Below are positions 16,907 through 24,934 of a stretch of 64,000 nt of DNA, piece by piece (the first letter of the stretch is position 1; every line of letters starts with the position of its first letter). Origin of the DNA: an uncultured Anderseniella sp. (GTDB lineage: Bacteria > Pseudomonadota > Alphaproteobacteria > Rhizobiales > Aestuariivirgaceae); assembly GCA_947488295.1 (NCBI GenBank), contig CANKYU010000005.1, forward strand, positions 62,001 through 126,000, in the 5' to 3' direction. Below the pieces are notes generated by a model, which did no database searches, was not told the origin of the DNA, and saw only the letters and a program-made list of their open reading frames with translations. Both the position numbers and the translations under genes were made by a program.

Positions 16907-17194
16907 TCACTTCACCTGCTTGACGATCATCCGGCCGTTCATGTCGCCGAACTCAAACTGCTTTTTGTCTCCGGCCTTCAGACTTTCAATCGTGGCCTTG
17001 TCTGGAGCGAAAAACACCATTGTCATGGAAGGCATGTCGAGATTTTTGATTGCTTCGTGCTTTACCGTCACCTTGCTCTGTGCCAGGTCAACCTTTTGCA
17101 CTTCACCCTTTGTCCAGGTCACCTCTTCGGCAATGGCCGAAGTGAATGAAGCGGCCAGTACGGCCAATGCGGCCAGGGTTGTTTTGATTTTCAT
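16907..17194 (-). CDS. CusF-like periplasmic copper-binding protein
   Basis: A 95-residue protein. Seen: a signal peptide (MKIKTTLAALAVLAASFTSA-IAE), then a small OB-like beta barrel with KGEVQKVDLAQSKVTV, a His-containing KHEAIKN segment, and MPSMTMVFF, the Met-x-x-Met-x-Met copper site of CusF. Known: CusF carries Cu(I)/Ag(I) to the CusCBA efflux pump or to other acceptors. Here no CusA or CusB is present; the neighbours are a multicopper oxidase and a cytochrome, so it may pass copper to the oxidase. AGGAA-like sequence lies before the ATG. Confidence 0.88.
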   Translation of the reverse strand: MKIKTTLAALAVLAASFTSAIAEEVTWTKGEVQKVDLAQSKVTVKHEAIKNLDMPSMTMVFFAPDKATIESLKAGDKKQFEFGDMNGRMIVKQVK

Positions 17195-17237
17195 TTGATC
17201 AGTTCCTTTCTTGATTGATCAGTTCGCTGCGGTTTTC

Positions 17238-18608
17238 TCAGCCATCGTTCTTCTGAACGCCTGACTGTTCTGTTGGCGCCATGGTTCTGGCGTCTTTGGC
17301 TCGGGTTGCCGTTGGCACCTCGCCCTTCCATTCATAGGCCACGGTGCCTTCGGGATGCTGGAACCAGCCCGGATCGCCATAGTCGTTCGAAGCCTGTCCT
17401 TCTCGTACCTTGACCACGGAGAACATGCCGCCCATCTCGAGCGGGCCGAAAGGTCCCCAGCCGGTCATCATTGGTATGGTGTTGTCGGGCAGCGGCATCT
17501 CCATGGACCCCATGTCGGCCATGCCTTCAGAGCCCATGGCCATGAATTGCGGCTGCACGCGCCGGGTCTTCTTCTGATGCATGTCCAGCTTGGTGCCGAT
17601 CTGGGTCGGAATATCGTGACCCATGGCATTCATGGTGTGATGGGATTTATGGCAGTGGATTGCCCAATCGCCTTCATACACGGCATCAAATTCGTATGCC
17701 CGCATGCCGCCGACCGGTATGTCGACTGTTACTTCCGGCCAGCGGGCCTCTTTCGGTACCCAGCCGCCATCGGTACATGTGACTTCAAAGTCGTAACCGT
17801 GCATGTGGATCGGGTGATTGGTCATGGTCAGATTTCCGACCCGGACGCGTACGCGGTCATTCTTGGCGATAACCAATGGATCGATACCGGGAAAGATACG
17901 GCTGTTCCATGCCCACAGATTGAAGTCGGTCATGGTCATGACTTTCGGGATGTATGATCCCGGATCGATGTCGAACGCATTGAGCATGATGAGGAAGTCA
18001 CGGTCCACGCGCATGAATTGCGGGTCTTTGGGGTGGACGACAAACATGCCCATCATGCCCATGGCCATCTGCACCATTTCGTCGCCATGGGAGTGGTACA
18101 TGAAGGTACCGCTCTTCACGAGATCGAACTCATAGACGAATGTCTTGCCCGGCTTGATTGGCGGGTGGGAGAGACCGCTTACCCCGTCCATCCCTGACGG
18201 CAACAAGATGCCGTGCCAGTGAACGGCCGTGTGTTCCGGCAACCGGTTGGTGACAAATATGCGAATGCGGTCGCCTTCAACCGCTTCGATGGTCGGGCCG
18301 GGTGACTGTCCGTTGAAGCCCCAGAGCCTGGCAACCATGCCGGGAGACATTTCGCGTTCGACGGGTTCGGCAACCAGATGAAATTCCTTCACCCCGTTGT
18401 TCATGCGATGCGGCAATGTCCAGCCGTTCAAGGTCACAACCGGCTGATAGTCCACGCCCGATGTGGGGACCAGAGGGGCTTGAGTTGCTGCATTGTCCAT
18501 TGTCGCAGCTTCAGGGATGCTTTTTGCCATGGTAGGCGTCCACATGGCGCTGCTCGCCAGGGCTGCACCTGCGCCGAGAATTTGACGTCTTGAGATATTG
18601 TCAGTCAT
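17238..18608 (-). CDS. Multicopper oxidase with Tat signal (copper-tolerance type)
   Basis: A 456-residue periplasmic oxidase. Seen: Tat signal NISRRQILGAGAAL, and all four copper-ligand motifs: HWHG, MYHSHGDEM, HPIHMHGYDF and the C-terminal HCHKSHHTMNAM, where the last Met is the axial type 1 copper ligand. Met-rich stretches (MGSEGMADMGSMEMP) lie before the C terminus. Known: such enzymes oxidise Cu(I) to the less toxic Cu(II). The frame is open further upstream, but AGGAG sits directly before ATG 18608 and the Tat signal follows at once, so this start is preferred; it leaves 58 bases to the TolC-like gene. Confidence 0.9.
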   Translation of the reverse strand: MTDNISRRQILGAGAALASSAMWTPTMAKSIPEAATMDNAATQAPLVPTSGVDYQPVVTLNGWTLPHRMNNGVKEFHLVAEPVEREMSPGMVARLWGFNGQSPGPTIEAVEGDRIRIFVTNRLPEHTAVHWHGILLPSGMDGVSGLSHPPIKPGKTFVYEFDLVKSGTFMYHSHGDEMVQMAMGMMGMFVVHPKDPQFMRVDRDFLIMLNAFDIDPGSYIPKVMTMTDFNLWAWNSRIFPGIDPLVIAKNDRVRVRVGNLTMTNHPIHMHGYDFEVTCTDGGWVPKEARWPEVTVDIPVGGMRAYEFDAVYEGDWAIHCHKSHHTMNAMGHDIPTQIGTKLDMHQKKTRRVQPQFMAMGSEGMADMGSMEMPLPDNTIPMMTGWGPFGPLEMGGMFSVVKVREGQASNDYGDPGWFQHPEGTVAYEWKGEVPTATRAKDARTMAPTEQSGVQKNDG

Positions 18609-18666
18609 TTCAGAAACTCCTGATCGTTGAAGCTTGGTTCGAAGTAGATTTTGGATTGCGGCATGC

Positions 18667-20112
18667 TCAGTGATCGCCTCCGCCGGCATCAGCCAGAACA
18701 GCCATTCCGCCACCACCGCCACCAGTGCCGCCACCGCCGTAAATGACAGATTTCAATCCAGCCTCTGCCAGCCAGAAATCGCGCTTGGCATTGTCGGCCT
18801 GAAGGTCGGAGTTGACTTTTGCCCGGACGTCCTGGAGGAGCTCAAACGTGGAGGTGATCATCCCGTTATTGTTCAGTAACGCCTGTTCCTGCAGCACCTT
18901 GCGAAGCGGTGCCACGGCGTCGAGATGGTGCCGGGCAATGTCATATCGGCCACGGTAGGCTTCGTAGGCCGCTCGTGCCTCGGATCTGATTTCGACTGCC
19001 CTTTGCGCAACAAGGTTGGCCGCGCGCATATACGCCAGTTCAGCCTTGCGCAGGCGGGCTTGGCCGCTATCAAAAATTGGGATCACGAAGTCGAACTCGA
19101 TGACACCGGAAACTTCATCTCCGCCATCTTCGCCGCGCTCGATTTCAACGCCGCCCGACAAATCAAGATCACTGACATAACGGGTGGCCTTGGTCAGCCC
19201 GTAAGTACGAGCCACGATCTCAAGATCAGCCATCGCAATTGTCAGGTCGATCCGGTTACGCAACGCTTCGGCCGCAATGGACCGTTTCCGGGTTATCGTG
19301 CGGGGCAGCGACGGCAACCTGTTTGGCACCGAGAATTTGGTCTCCTTTCCCCACACACCGATCTTGCGGATCAGCACCTGTTTTGCCTCGCGAGCCTCAA
19401 GGCGGGCACTCGCAAGTTGCGCTGTCAACTCAGCGTAGTTCACGTGCTCACGGGCTTGTGCCGCTTTTGGTATTGCGCCCGTCTCGCCCAGTTGTTTCGC
19501 CAGCTCGGACCCGGCATCGGCAGCGGCAATGGCCTGCTTTACATGGCCAGCCCGTTCCCAGGCGGATACGGAATTGATCCACGCGACCCGGGTTTCATTT
19601 GCAACGCGCAGTGTTGCCTCGATGGCTTGCAGTTGTGACTTGCGGAGTTTCGCCTCGGCAACACTCAACCTGGCCTTGTAGGAAATTGCTCTGGCAATAT
19701 TAGCTGTGATCAGCGACTCAATTGTACGAGCCACACCGATCTGGCTGAACATCACCGTCAGTTTGGGGTTTGCCGGAAGCGCTTCCTGCCAGACATCAGC
19801 TGCAGACACGCCAATTTCGGCATAAGCTGCCTGCAGGCCCTTGTTGCTGAGCAATGCCGCCTGGACGGCTGTTTCAGCATTGATGGTCTTGCCGTGGATC
19901 AGCTTATGAACACGGGTCGCCGCGGCTTCGGCCTCCTGGTGCGATTGTATCCACACTGAGTCCTTGTTTGTCGTGTCGCGCGTTGTGTCTCGAACCTCGG
20001 CAAAACCACGACTGGGATCTGAAAATTCGGCAATTTCAGCTTGTGTTGCGCATCCGGCAAGTACCAGACCAGACGATGCAAAGATCAGATTTTTGAAGAG
20101 GGTGATGCTCAT
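18667..20112 (-). CDS. TolC-family outer-membrane efflux lipoprotein
   Basis: A 481-residue outer-membrane factor. Seen: a lipobox in LVLAGCATQ (Cys near residue 21), two long coiled-coil alpha-helical repeats (for example LAEIG-type heptads around residues 150-230 and 350-440), and VIEFDFVIPIFDSGQARLRKAE, typical of TolC/CusC. It ends in an odd Gly-rich tail (YGGGGTGGGGGGMAV). Known: these proteins form the outer-membrane exit duct of tripartite pumps. No adaptor or RND pump is adjacent. Its start overlaps the stop of the small lipoprotein by four bases (ATGA). Confidence 0.88.
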   Translation of the reverse strand: MSITLFKNLIFASSGLVLAGCATQAEIAEFSDPSRGFAEVRDTTRDTTNKDSVWIQSHQEAEAAATRVHKLIHGKTINAETAVQAALLSNKGLQAAYAEIGVSAADVWQEALPANPKLTVMFSQIGVARTIESLITANIARAISYKARLSVAEAKLRKSQLQAIEATLRVANETRVAWINSVSAWERAGHVKQAIAAADAGSELAKQLGETGAIPKAAQAREHVNYAELTAQLASARLEAREAKQVLIRKIGVWGKETKFSVPNRLPSLPRTITRKRSIAAEALRNRIDLTIAMADLEIVARTYGLTKATRYVSDLDLSGGVEIERGEDGGDEVSGVIEFDFVIPIFDSGQARLRKAELAYMRAANLVAQRAVEIRSEARAAYEAYRGRYDIARHHLDAVAPLRKVLQEQALLNNNGMITSTFELLQDVRAKVNSDLQADNAKRDFWLAEAGLKSVIYGGGGTGGGGGGMAVLADAGGGDH

Positions 20113-20348
20113 TGTGCATTGCCCTCCGGCTTTTCCGCCTCAGTGGCCGTTTCGGACCATGGTTTCGGCTCGACTACGGAGCGCGGGTGATAATCGGCAA
20201 CGACACTGTTATAGTGATCGCCGCCGCTTTCCTTGGCGGGATCGGTTGGGTCACGGTGCGACAGCACGTCGTACGGAGACAAATCAGCTCGTGCGGCACA
20301 ACCACTGGCAAGGACCAGTACTGCCAATATTACAAGTTTGGTTTTCAT
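20109..20348 (-). CDS. Small lipoprotein upstream of the TolC-like gene
   Basis: Seventy-nine residues starting at ATG 20348: MKTKLVILAVLVLASGC is a clear lipoprotein signal with the lipobox Cys at residue 17. The frame is open further upstream, but the signal sequence sets the start. The mature part is short, polar and Pro/Glu/His-containing (SHRDPTDPAKESGGDH). I do not recognise a family. It is translationally coupled to the TolC-like protein and sits in a copper operon, so an accessory role in metal export is inferred. Confidence 0.65.
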   Translation of the reverse strand: MKTKLVILAVLVLASGCAARADLSPYDVLSHRDPTDPAKESGGDHYNSVVADYHPRSVVEPKPWSETATEAEKPEGNAQ

Positions 20349-20520
20349 TGTTAGATCGCCCGAAAGCGCCCCTGCTGCTTGATTTTTCCTGGAGCAAAAC
20401 AAGCTCCGTGCCTCTCGTTTCAGTGAACGAGCGAACGCGGACAGACCAATAAGGGGTGGAAGGTGACGGGCTATTACAGCCAATCAGGTTATTCCAGACA
20501 CACCGGTGACCTGAATGCGC

Positions 20521-20916
20521 TCAGGCGGCGGGATTAGGGGGAGGGGTTACAAACCCGGGCGACCAGCAGGAAGCTGATCTGACGGCGAACCTGAAGACGG
20601 CAGATTTTTCGTGCGGTGCCGCAAACACTGAGGAGCTCAACACGTTTGCCGTCTGGCAAGCAATATCACAACATTCGTCCATCGAATGCGGCGACTTTGC
20701 AGGAGCGCCGTCGTCTGATGAGGCCATCATGTCTTGATGCGAATGTTGTTTGTCTGATTGGTGGTGTTGATGAATGCTACTGTCCGTAGCATTCTGACCG
20801 GCCATGGTCATATGGCGCTGATGATCGATAACAGTATGGGCCTGGCTGTGCGACACAACCAGAGACTGGCTTATCAGCCAGACGCAGATCATCAACAGAT
20901 TCACCAGACGCGGCAC
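20521..20916 (-). CDS. His-rich exported protein with CC-x3-C motif, unknown
   Basis: A 131-residue protein read from GTG 20916, which has AGGAG seven bases upstream; a TTG at 20973 would add 19 residues. Seen: a signal-like segment (VPRLVNLLMICVWLISQSLV, cleavage near HSQA), then a His/Met/Asp/Gln-rich stretch (HQHHQSDKQHSHQDMM) and DECCDIACQ. These are soft-metal ligands. The layout recalls small DUF2946/CopL-like copper-induced proteins, but I cannot assign the family. As the first gene of the minus-strand copper operon, it faces the copper ATPase across a 253-base divergent region. Confidence 0.6.
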   Translation of the reverse strand: MPRLVNLLMICVWLISQSLVVSHSQAHTVIDHQRHMTMAGQNATDSSIHQHHQSDKQHSHQDMMASSDDGAPAKSPHSMDECCDIACQTANVLSSSVFAAPHEKSAVFRFAVRSASCWSPGFVTPPPNPAA

Positions 20917-20974
20917 CAAACAGCTCCTGTTTTCAACGTGCCGGAGGTTCGTTGCGTCGTTCAGATTTGTCAAG

Positions 20975-21009
20975 TTACCATTTAGTGAATTAACTAAGAC
21001 GCTTGGTAA
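20975..21009. promoter_or_regulatory. Nested inverted repeats between the divergent copper operons
   Basis: An outer pair TTACCA/TGGTAA (20975-20980, 21004-21009) encloses an inner near-palindrome TTAGTGAATTAACTAA (20982-20997). It lies upstream of the preferred start of the His-rich protein. This looks like an operator, but the regulator is unknown. Confidence 0.35.
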
Positions 21010-21103
21010 ATGTGTTCTGCGGTGTCTCTTTGAATCTCAAAAACCATCAGTATTTCGGTATCGCAATCGGGTATTAGACCAAAAAAATAATAATTCAGGA
21101 GCC

Positions 21104-21134
21104 TTGACCTTCCTCTTACTGGAAGCCCCACATT
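21104..21134 (+). promoter_or_regulatory. MerR/CueR-type promoter of the copper ATPase
   Basis: A -35 box TTGACC (21104-21109) is separated by 19 bases from CACATT (21129-21134). The spacer carries the inverted repeat ACCTTCC-N7-GGAAGCC (21107-21127). The over-long 19-bp spacer with a dyad between the boxes is the hallmark of promoters that need a MerR-family activator, and the half sites match the CueR copper box closely. The distance to the copA start (21170) is suitable. No merR/cueR gene is in the window. Confidence 0.7.
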
Positions 21135-21169
21135 GGCCGCACGTTAATCGTGAACACGGTCCCTGAACA

Positions 21170-23542
21170 ATGAACAATCGTAGCAAAACAGATCAGTCTT
21201 ACGCGGGCTCGGATACGCATGATCCAGACCTGAAACCGGATGTGGCAGCCACGGCAACAGACCCGGTTTGCGGCATGGCGGTAGCACTGAATGCAGGCAA
21301 ACCGTCTCATGAATGGCATGGCGAAGACTTCCACTTTTGCGGCGAAAAGTGCCGTGACCGATTTGTGGCGGATCCCTACTTCTACGCATCCGGCAATAGT
21401 CAGAAGAAGAAGCAAGTCGTAACCGAGGACACGACCTATACATGTCCGATGCATCCGGAGATTGTCCAGGATAAACCCGGCAGTTGCCCCATATGCGGCA
21501 TGGCGCTGGAGCCAATGGGTGGCGTGTCCGATGAACCCAACCATGAACTGGTCGATTTCACACGACGCCTGTGGGTCAGTTCAATGGCGGCGGTGCCCCT
21601 GATTATCCTGACCATGGGTCCGATGGTCGGCTTGCCGGTGCGGGAGTGGATCGGGGAAAATTTTGCGCTTCTGCTGGAGTTTGCGTTGGCAACGCCGGTT
21701 GTGCTGTGGGCGGCGTGGCCGTTTTTCCAGCGTGGCTGGACATCGATTGTCACCTGGAACCTCAATATGTGGACGCTGATCATGGTCGGCGTCGGGACCG
21801 CTTATCTCTACAGCGCAGTTGCGACGTTCCTGCCGGGATTGTTTCCGGCGGGGTTGAAGATGGAAGGTGGACATATGCCTGTCTACTACGAGGCGGCGGT
21901 GGTCATCATCGCCCTGGTGTTCGTGGGACAGGTGCTTGAACTGCGCGCCCGGGAGCGCACCGGTGATGCCATTCGCGCGCTGCTGGACCTCGCTCCGAAA
22001 ACGGCCCGGCGGGTATTGCCCGACGGTGATGAATATGACGCGCCGCTTGAGAACCTTGTCGAAGGTGACCGGTTGCGTGTTCGCCCGGGCGAAAGCGTGC
22101 CTGTCGATGGCGTCGTCATGGACGGGACCTCAGCGGTTGACGAGAGCCTGGTGAGCGGGGAGCCGCTACCAGTCGAGAAAAGTCCGGGTGATTTCGTCAC
22201 TGGCGGAACCATCAACAAGAACGGGTCATTGATCATGCAGGCGCAGCGCGTCGGCGATGAAACCATGCTGTCGCGCATTGTGGCAATGGTTGCATCCGCC
22301 CAGCGTTCACGCGCGCCGATCCAGGGGGTGGCGGACAAGGTTGCGTCCTATTTCGTTCCGGCCGTTGTCCTTGTCGCAGCCACGGCTTTCGTGGCCTGGC
22401 TGATGATCGGTCCTGAGCCGGCGCTGGTTTTCGCAATAGTGTCCGCGGTGTCTGTCCTGATCATTGCATGTCCGTGTGCACTGGGGTTGGCGACACCGAT
22501 GTCGATCATGACGGCCACCGGTCGTGGTGCTCAGACCGGTGTTCTGATCAAGGATGCGGAAGCGCTGGAACGCATGGCCAATGTCGACACACTCGTGGTC
22601 GACAAGACCGGGACACTAACCGAAGGCAAGCCTGAACTTACCGACGTGATCGCTTTTGGAAGCGCCAGTGAAGTAGACGTGCTGGCATTGGCTGCGGCCC
22701 TTGAGAAAGCGTCTGAACATCCGCTGGCAGAGGCCATCCTTAATGGCGCCGGGAAACGTGGTCTGACCATCGGCAATGCTGATGACTTCGAGGCTGTCAC
22801 AGGAAAGGGCGTAAAGGGCAAGATTGCCGGGCAGCCAGCTGCACTGGGCAATCAGGCAATGATGCGCGATATCTCTGTTGACGTTATTGCACCTGCCGAG
22901 AAGAAGGCTGACGAACTGCGCGCCGTCGGCAAAACCGCCATGTTCATTGCATCGGATGGCGAGCTTGCGGGCATCGTCGCGGTTGCAGACCCAATCAAGG
23001 CATCCACGCCGGGGGCCATTGCCGCACTCCACCAGGCAGGCCTCACCATCATCATGGCAACCGGCGACAATGAGCGAACGGCCAAAGCGGTGGCCGATCA
23101 ACTTGGCATTGACGAGGTGCGCGCCGGTGTTCTGCCGGAAGACAAGAAGCTGCTGATCGACGATCTGCACCGTCGGGGCCACAAGGTGGCCATGGCAGGT
23201 GACGGGGTCAACGATGCGCCGGCACTTGCTGCAGCAGAGGTCGGCATTGCAATGGGAACGGGAGCTGACGTTGCCGTGGAAAGCGCCGGCATAACGCTGT
23301 TGAAAGGCGATCTCACAGGTATCGTCCGGAGCCGGAAACTGGCACAGGCGACCCTGCGAAACATCAGGCAGAACCTGTTCTTTGCATTCGCCTACAATTC
23401 TGCCGGTGTGCCGATCGCTGCCGGTCTTCTGTATCCGCTCACCGGGACTTTGCTGTCGCCGATGATTGCAGCAGCCGCCATGAGCCTGTCCTCGGTGTCG
23501 GTTATCAGCAATGCGCTCAGGCTGCGGCACACCCCATTATGA
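21170..23542 (+). CDS. copA: Copper-translocating P1B-type ATPase with YHS and HMBD domains
   Basis: A 790-residue inner-membrane Cu(I) exporter. Domains: a YHS-type metal domain at residues about 34-66 (DPVCGMAVAL, HFCGEKC), a heavy-metal-binding segment at about 87-112 (YTCPMHPEI, CPICGMALEP), then the transmembrane core. Motifs: CPC at residues 434-436, phosphorylation site DKTGT at 478, HP motif SEHPLAEA, and GDGVNDAP at 677. The usual HMA domain is replaced by the YHS and HMBD modules. It is controlled by a CueR-type promoter. Plasma-membrane copper efflux into the periplasm fits the oxidase and CusF-like proteins encoded divergently. Confidence 0.93.
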   Translation: MNNRSKTDQSYAGSDTHDPDLKPDVAATATDPVCGMAVALNAGKPSHEWHGEDFHFCGEKCRDRFVADPYFYASGNSQKKKQVVTEDTTYTCPMHPEIVQDKPGSCPICGMALEPMGGVSDEPNHELVDFTRRLWVSSMAAVPLIILTMGPMVGLPVREWIGENFALLLEFALATPVVLWAAWPFFQRGWTSIVTWNLNMWTLIMVGVGTAYLYSAVATFLPGLFPAGLKMEGGHMPVYYEAAVVIIALVFVGQVLELRARERTGDAIRALLDLAPKTARRVLPDGDEYDAPLENLVEGDRLRVRPGESVPVDGVVMDGTSAVDESLVSGEPLPVEKSPGDFVTGGTINKNGSLIMQAQRVGDETMLSRIVAMVASAQRSRAPIQGVADKVASYFVPAVVLVAATAFVAWLMIGPEPALVFAIVSAVSVLIIACPCALGLATPMSIMTATGRGAQTGVLIKDAEALERMANVDTLVVDKTGTLTEGKPELTDVIAFGSASEVDVLALAAALEKASEHPLAEAILNGAGKRGLTIGNADDFEAVTGKGVKGKIAGQPAALGNQAMMRDISVDVIAPAEKKADELRAVGKTAMFIASDGELAGIVAVADPIKASTPGAIAALHQAGLTIIMATGDNERTAKAVADQLGIDEVRAGVLPEDKKLLIDDLHRRGHKVAMAGDGVNDAPALAAAEVGIAMGTGADVAVESAGITLLKGDLTGIVRSRKLAQATLRNIRQNLFFAFAYNSAGVPIAAGLLYPLTGTLLSPMIAAAAMSLSSVSVISNALRLRHTPL

Positions 23543-23586
23543 GACTTCTTCACCTGCTTCGAAGAGATCCGGCACCGTATACCGTG

Positions 23587-23745
23587 TTATTCTGCCGGTA
23601 CACTTGATGGCGAATGGTTTGCTGGAGAGGTGCGGTGACCGTCCTGCAGGCGATTTTGCATGGCTCGGTGGTATCCGCCGTAAACGACAATGGCAACGAC
23701 CGCCAAACCGACCACCATCACGAAATAGTCTGTCACATCCATCAT
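23587..23745 (-). CDS. 52-residue single-pass membrane protein, unknown
   Basis: A short gene from ATG 23745 (tandem ATG-ATG) to TAA 23587. The translation begins MMDVTDYFVMVVGLAVVAIV, continues VYGGYHRAMQNRL and ends in a polar Ser/Pro/His tail. One transmembrane helix spans about residues 7-24, followed by a basic region. GAAGGA lies before the start. It sits between copA (convergent) and the OxyR-like gene (same strand, 120 bases upstream). Small membrane proteins of this kind are common next to copper ATPases, but I cannot name a family. The 120 bases up to the OxyR-like gene show nothing else. Confidence 0.55.
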   Translation of the reverse strand: MMDVTDYFVMVVGLAVVAIVVYGGYHRAMQNRLQDGHRTSPANHSPSSVPAE

Positions 23746-23865
23746 AATCTGTCCTTCGCCAGTGCGCGGGGGTTCCCGCTGGTTCCCTTGACGTGGGCAG
23801 CGGTGCTACCGGTTTCCAATTGGTAGTCTGAGGCTGGCTGATAGAAAATTCCTATCGGCTCGGGG

Positions 23866-24786
23866 TCAGCGGATGACTGTAACTTCGCGGAGCTTATCCG
23901 ATGCAATATCCCGAATGAGCTCGGCAACTTCTGCAAACTTGTCCGCGTGCACCGACCGCTTGCGCCATGCGATACCGACCTGCCGATGCAGGCTTGGCGC
24001 CTTTACCGTCAGGGTTGCGACTTCTCCACGGCTGCCGATTTCGGAACGCACATACAGCGCCGGTAGAAAGGCAACACCGACCCCCATGCCAACCATAAGC
24101 CGCAGCGTGTCCAGGCTGGTGCCTTCATAGTCACGCATCAGGTTCGCGCCGAATTCCTCGCATATGCGGCGAACCTGTTCGTGCAGGTGGTGGCCCTTTT
24201 CGATTGTCAGGATGTTCACGCCCTTCAGATCATCGGGTGCAACCTTCTTCTTACTGGCCAGCGGGTGGTCGTGCGCTGCCACGATCAGCAGTGGTTCGCG
24301 AAACACCCGTTCAATCTCCAGCTCGGTCTGGTTGATGGGCAGCGGGGAAATGATCAGGTCGAATGCGCCTGATTGCAATTGTGCCTGCAATTCGCTCGGC
24401 TTGTCCTCCCTGACATAGAGCCTGAGATCGGGATGGCTGGCATGAAGTTCCGGAACGATATGGGGCAACAGGTAGGGTCCCAGAGTAGGCGCGACGCCCA
24501 ACCGGACAGTGCCATGCAGGCCATGCTGTGACGATGTGGCGAGATCGACAATATCATTCACTTCAGCGAGAACCCGGCGGGCCCGTTCGGCGACTTCGCG
24601 TCCCAGAGGGGTCAGCGTGACATTGCCCGAGCCCCGTTCAACCAGGGACACTTTGAGGCGTTTTTCCAGTTGCTGGATTTGCATGCTGAGGGTTGGCTGG
24701 GTGACATTCACCCGTTCGGCGGCACGCCGGAAATGCAGTTCCTCCGACAAAGTTACCAGGTATTGCAATTGTCGAATGCTGGGCAT
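23866..24786 (-). CDS. OxyR-like LysR-family regulator lacking the first redox cysteine
   Basis: A 306-residue LysR regulator: winged helix-turn-helix at about residues 1-60 (QLQYLVTLSEELHFRRAAERV) and an OxyR-like sensor domain. Alignment by eye with OxyR in the redox loop gives GHHLHEQVRRIC: the position of E. coli Cys199 is His200 here, and Cys208 is kept as Cys209. The peroxide disulfide switch should thus not form in the usual way. The start at ATG 24786 has CGGAGCAG before it and gives the usual LysR N terminus; the frame is open 15 codons further. It is divergent from the IDH-like gene, the classic arrangement for a LysR regulator and its target. Confidence 0.85.
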   Translation of the reverse strand: MPSIRQLQYLVTLSEELHFRRAAERVNVTQPTLSMQIQQLEKRLKVSLVERGSGNVTLTPLGREVAERARRVLAEVNDIVDLATSSQHGLHGTVRLGVAPTLGPYLLPHIVPELHASHPDLRLYVREDKPSELQAQLQSGAFDLIISPLPINQTELEIERVFREPLLIVAAHDHPLASKKKVAPDDLKGVNILTIEKGHHLHEQVRRICEEFGANLMRDYEGTSLDTLRLMVGMGVGVAFLPALYVRSEIGSRGEVATLTVKAPSLHRQVGIAWRKRSVHADKFAEVAELIRDIASDKLREVTVIR

Positions 24787-24892
24787 GTCTGCTCCGGATG
24801 TAAAAACCGCCTGATCGAAAAAATCTATCAATATGTGGTGGTTCTTTCGAATGGTTCAATGGGGCTGCATGACCTATCTCCGTATCTCAAGC

Positions 24893-24909
24893 GCTGTTGA
24901 TGCAACAGC
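24893..24909. promoter_or_regulatory. Perfect inverted repeat before the IDH-like gene
   Basis: GCTGTTG/CAACAGC with a 3-base centre, 26 bases upstream of the IDH-like ATG, in the 148-base divergent region shared with the OxyR-like gene. It could be an operator or a leader hairpin. Confidence 0.35.
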
Positions 24910-24934
24910 CGAACAGATTGATGGAGGTTAAAAC

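Noticed and set aside
22616..23530. A 304-codon minus-strand frame inside copA
   Set aside because: Antisense to the catalytic half of a well-supported P-type ATPase; no start context and no family match.
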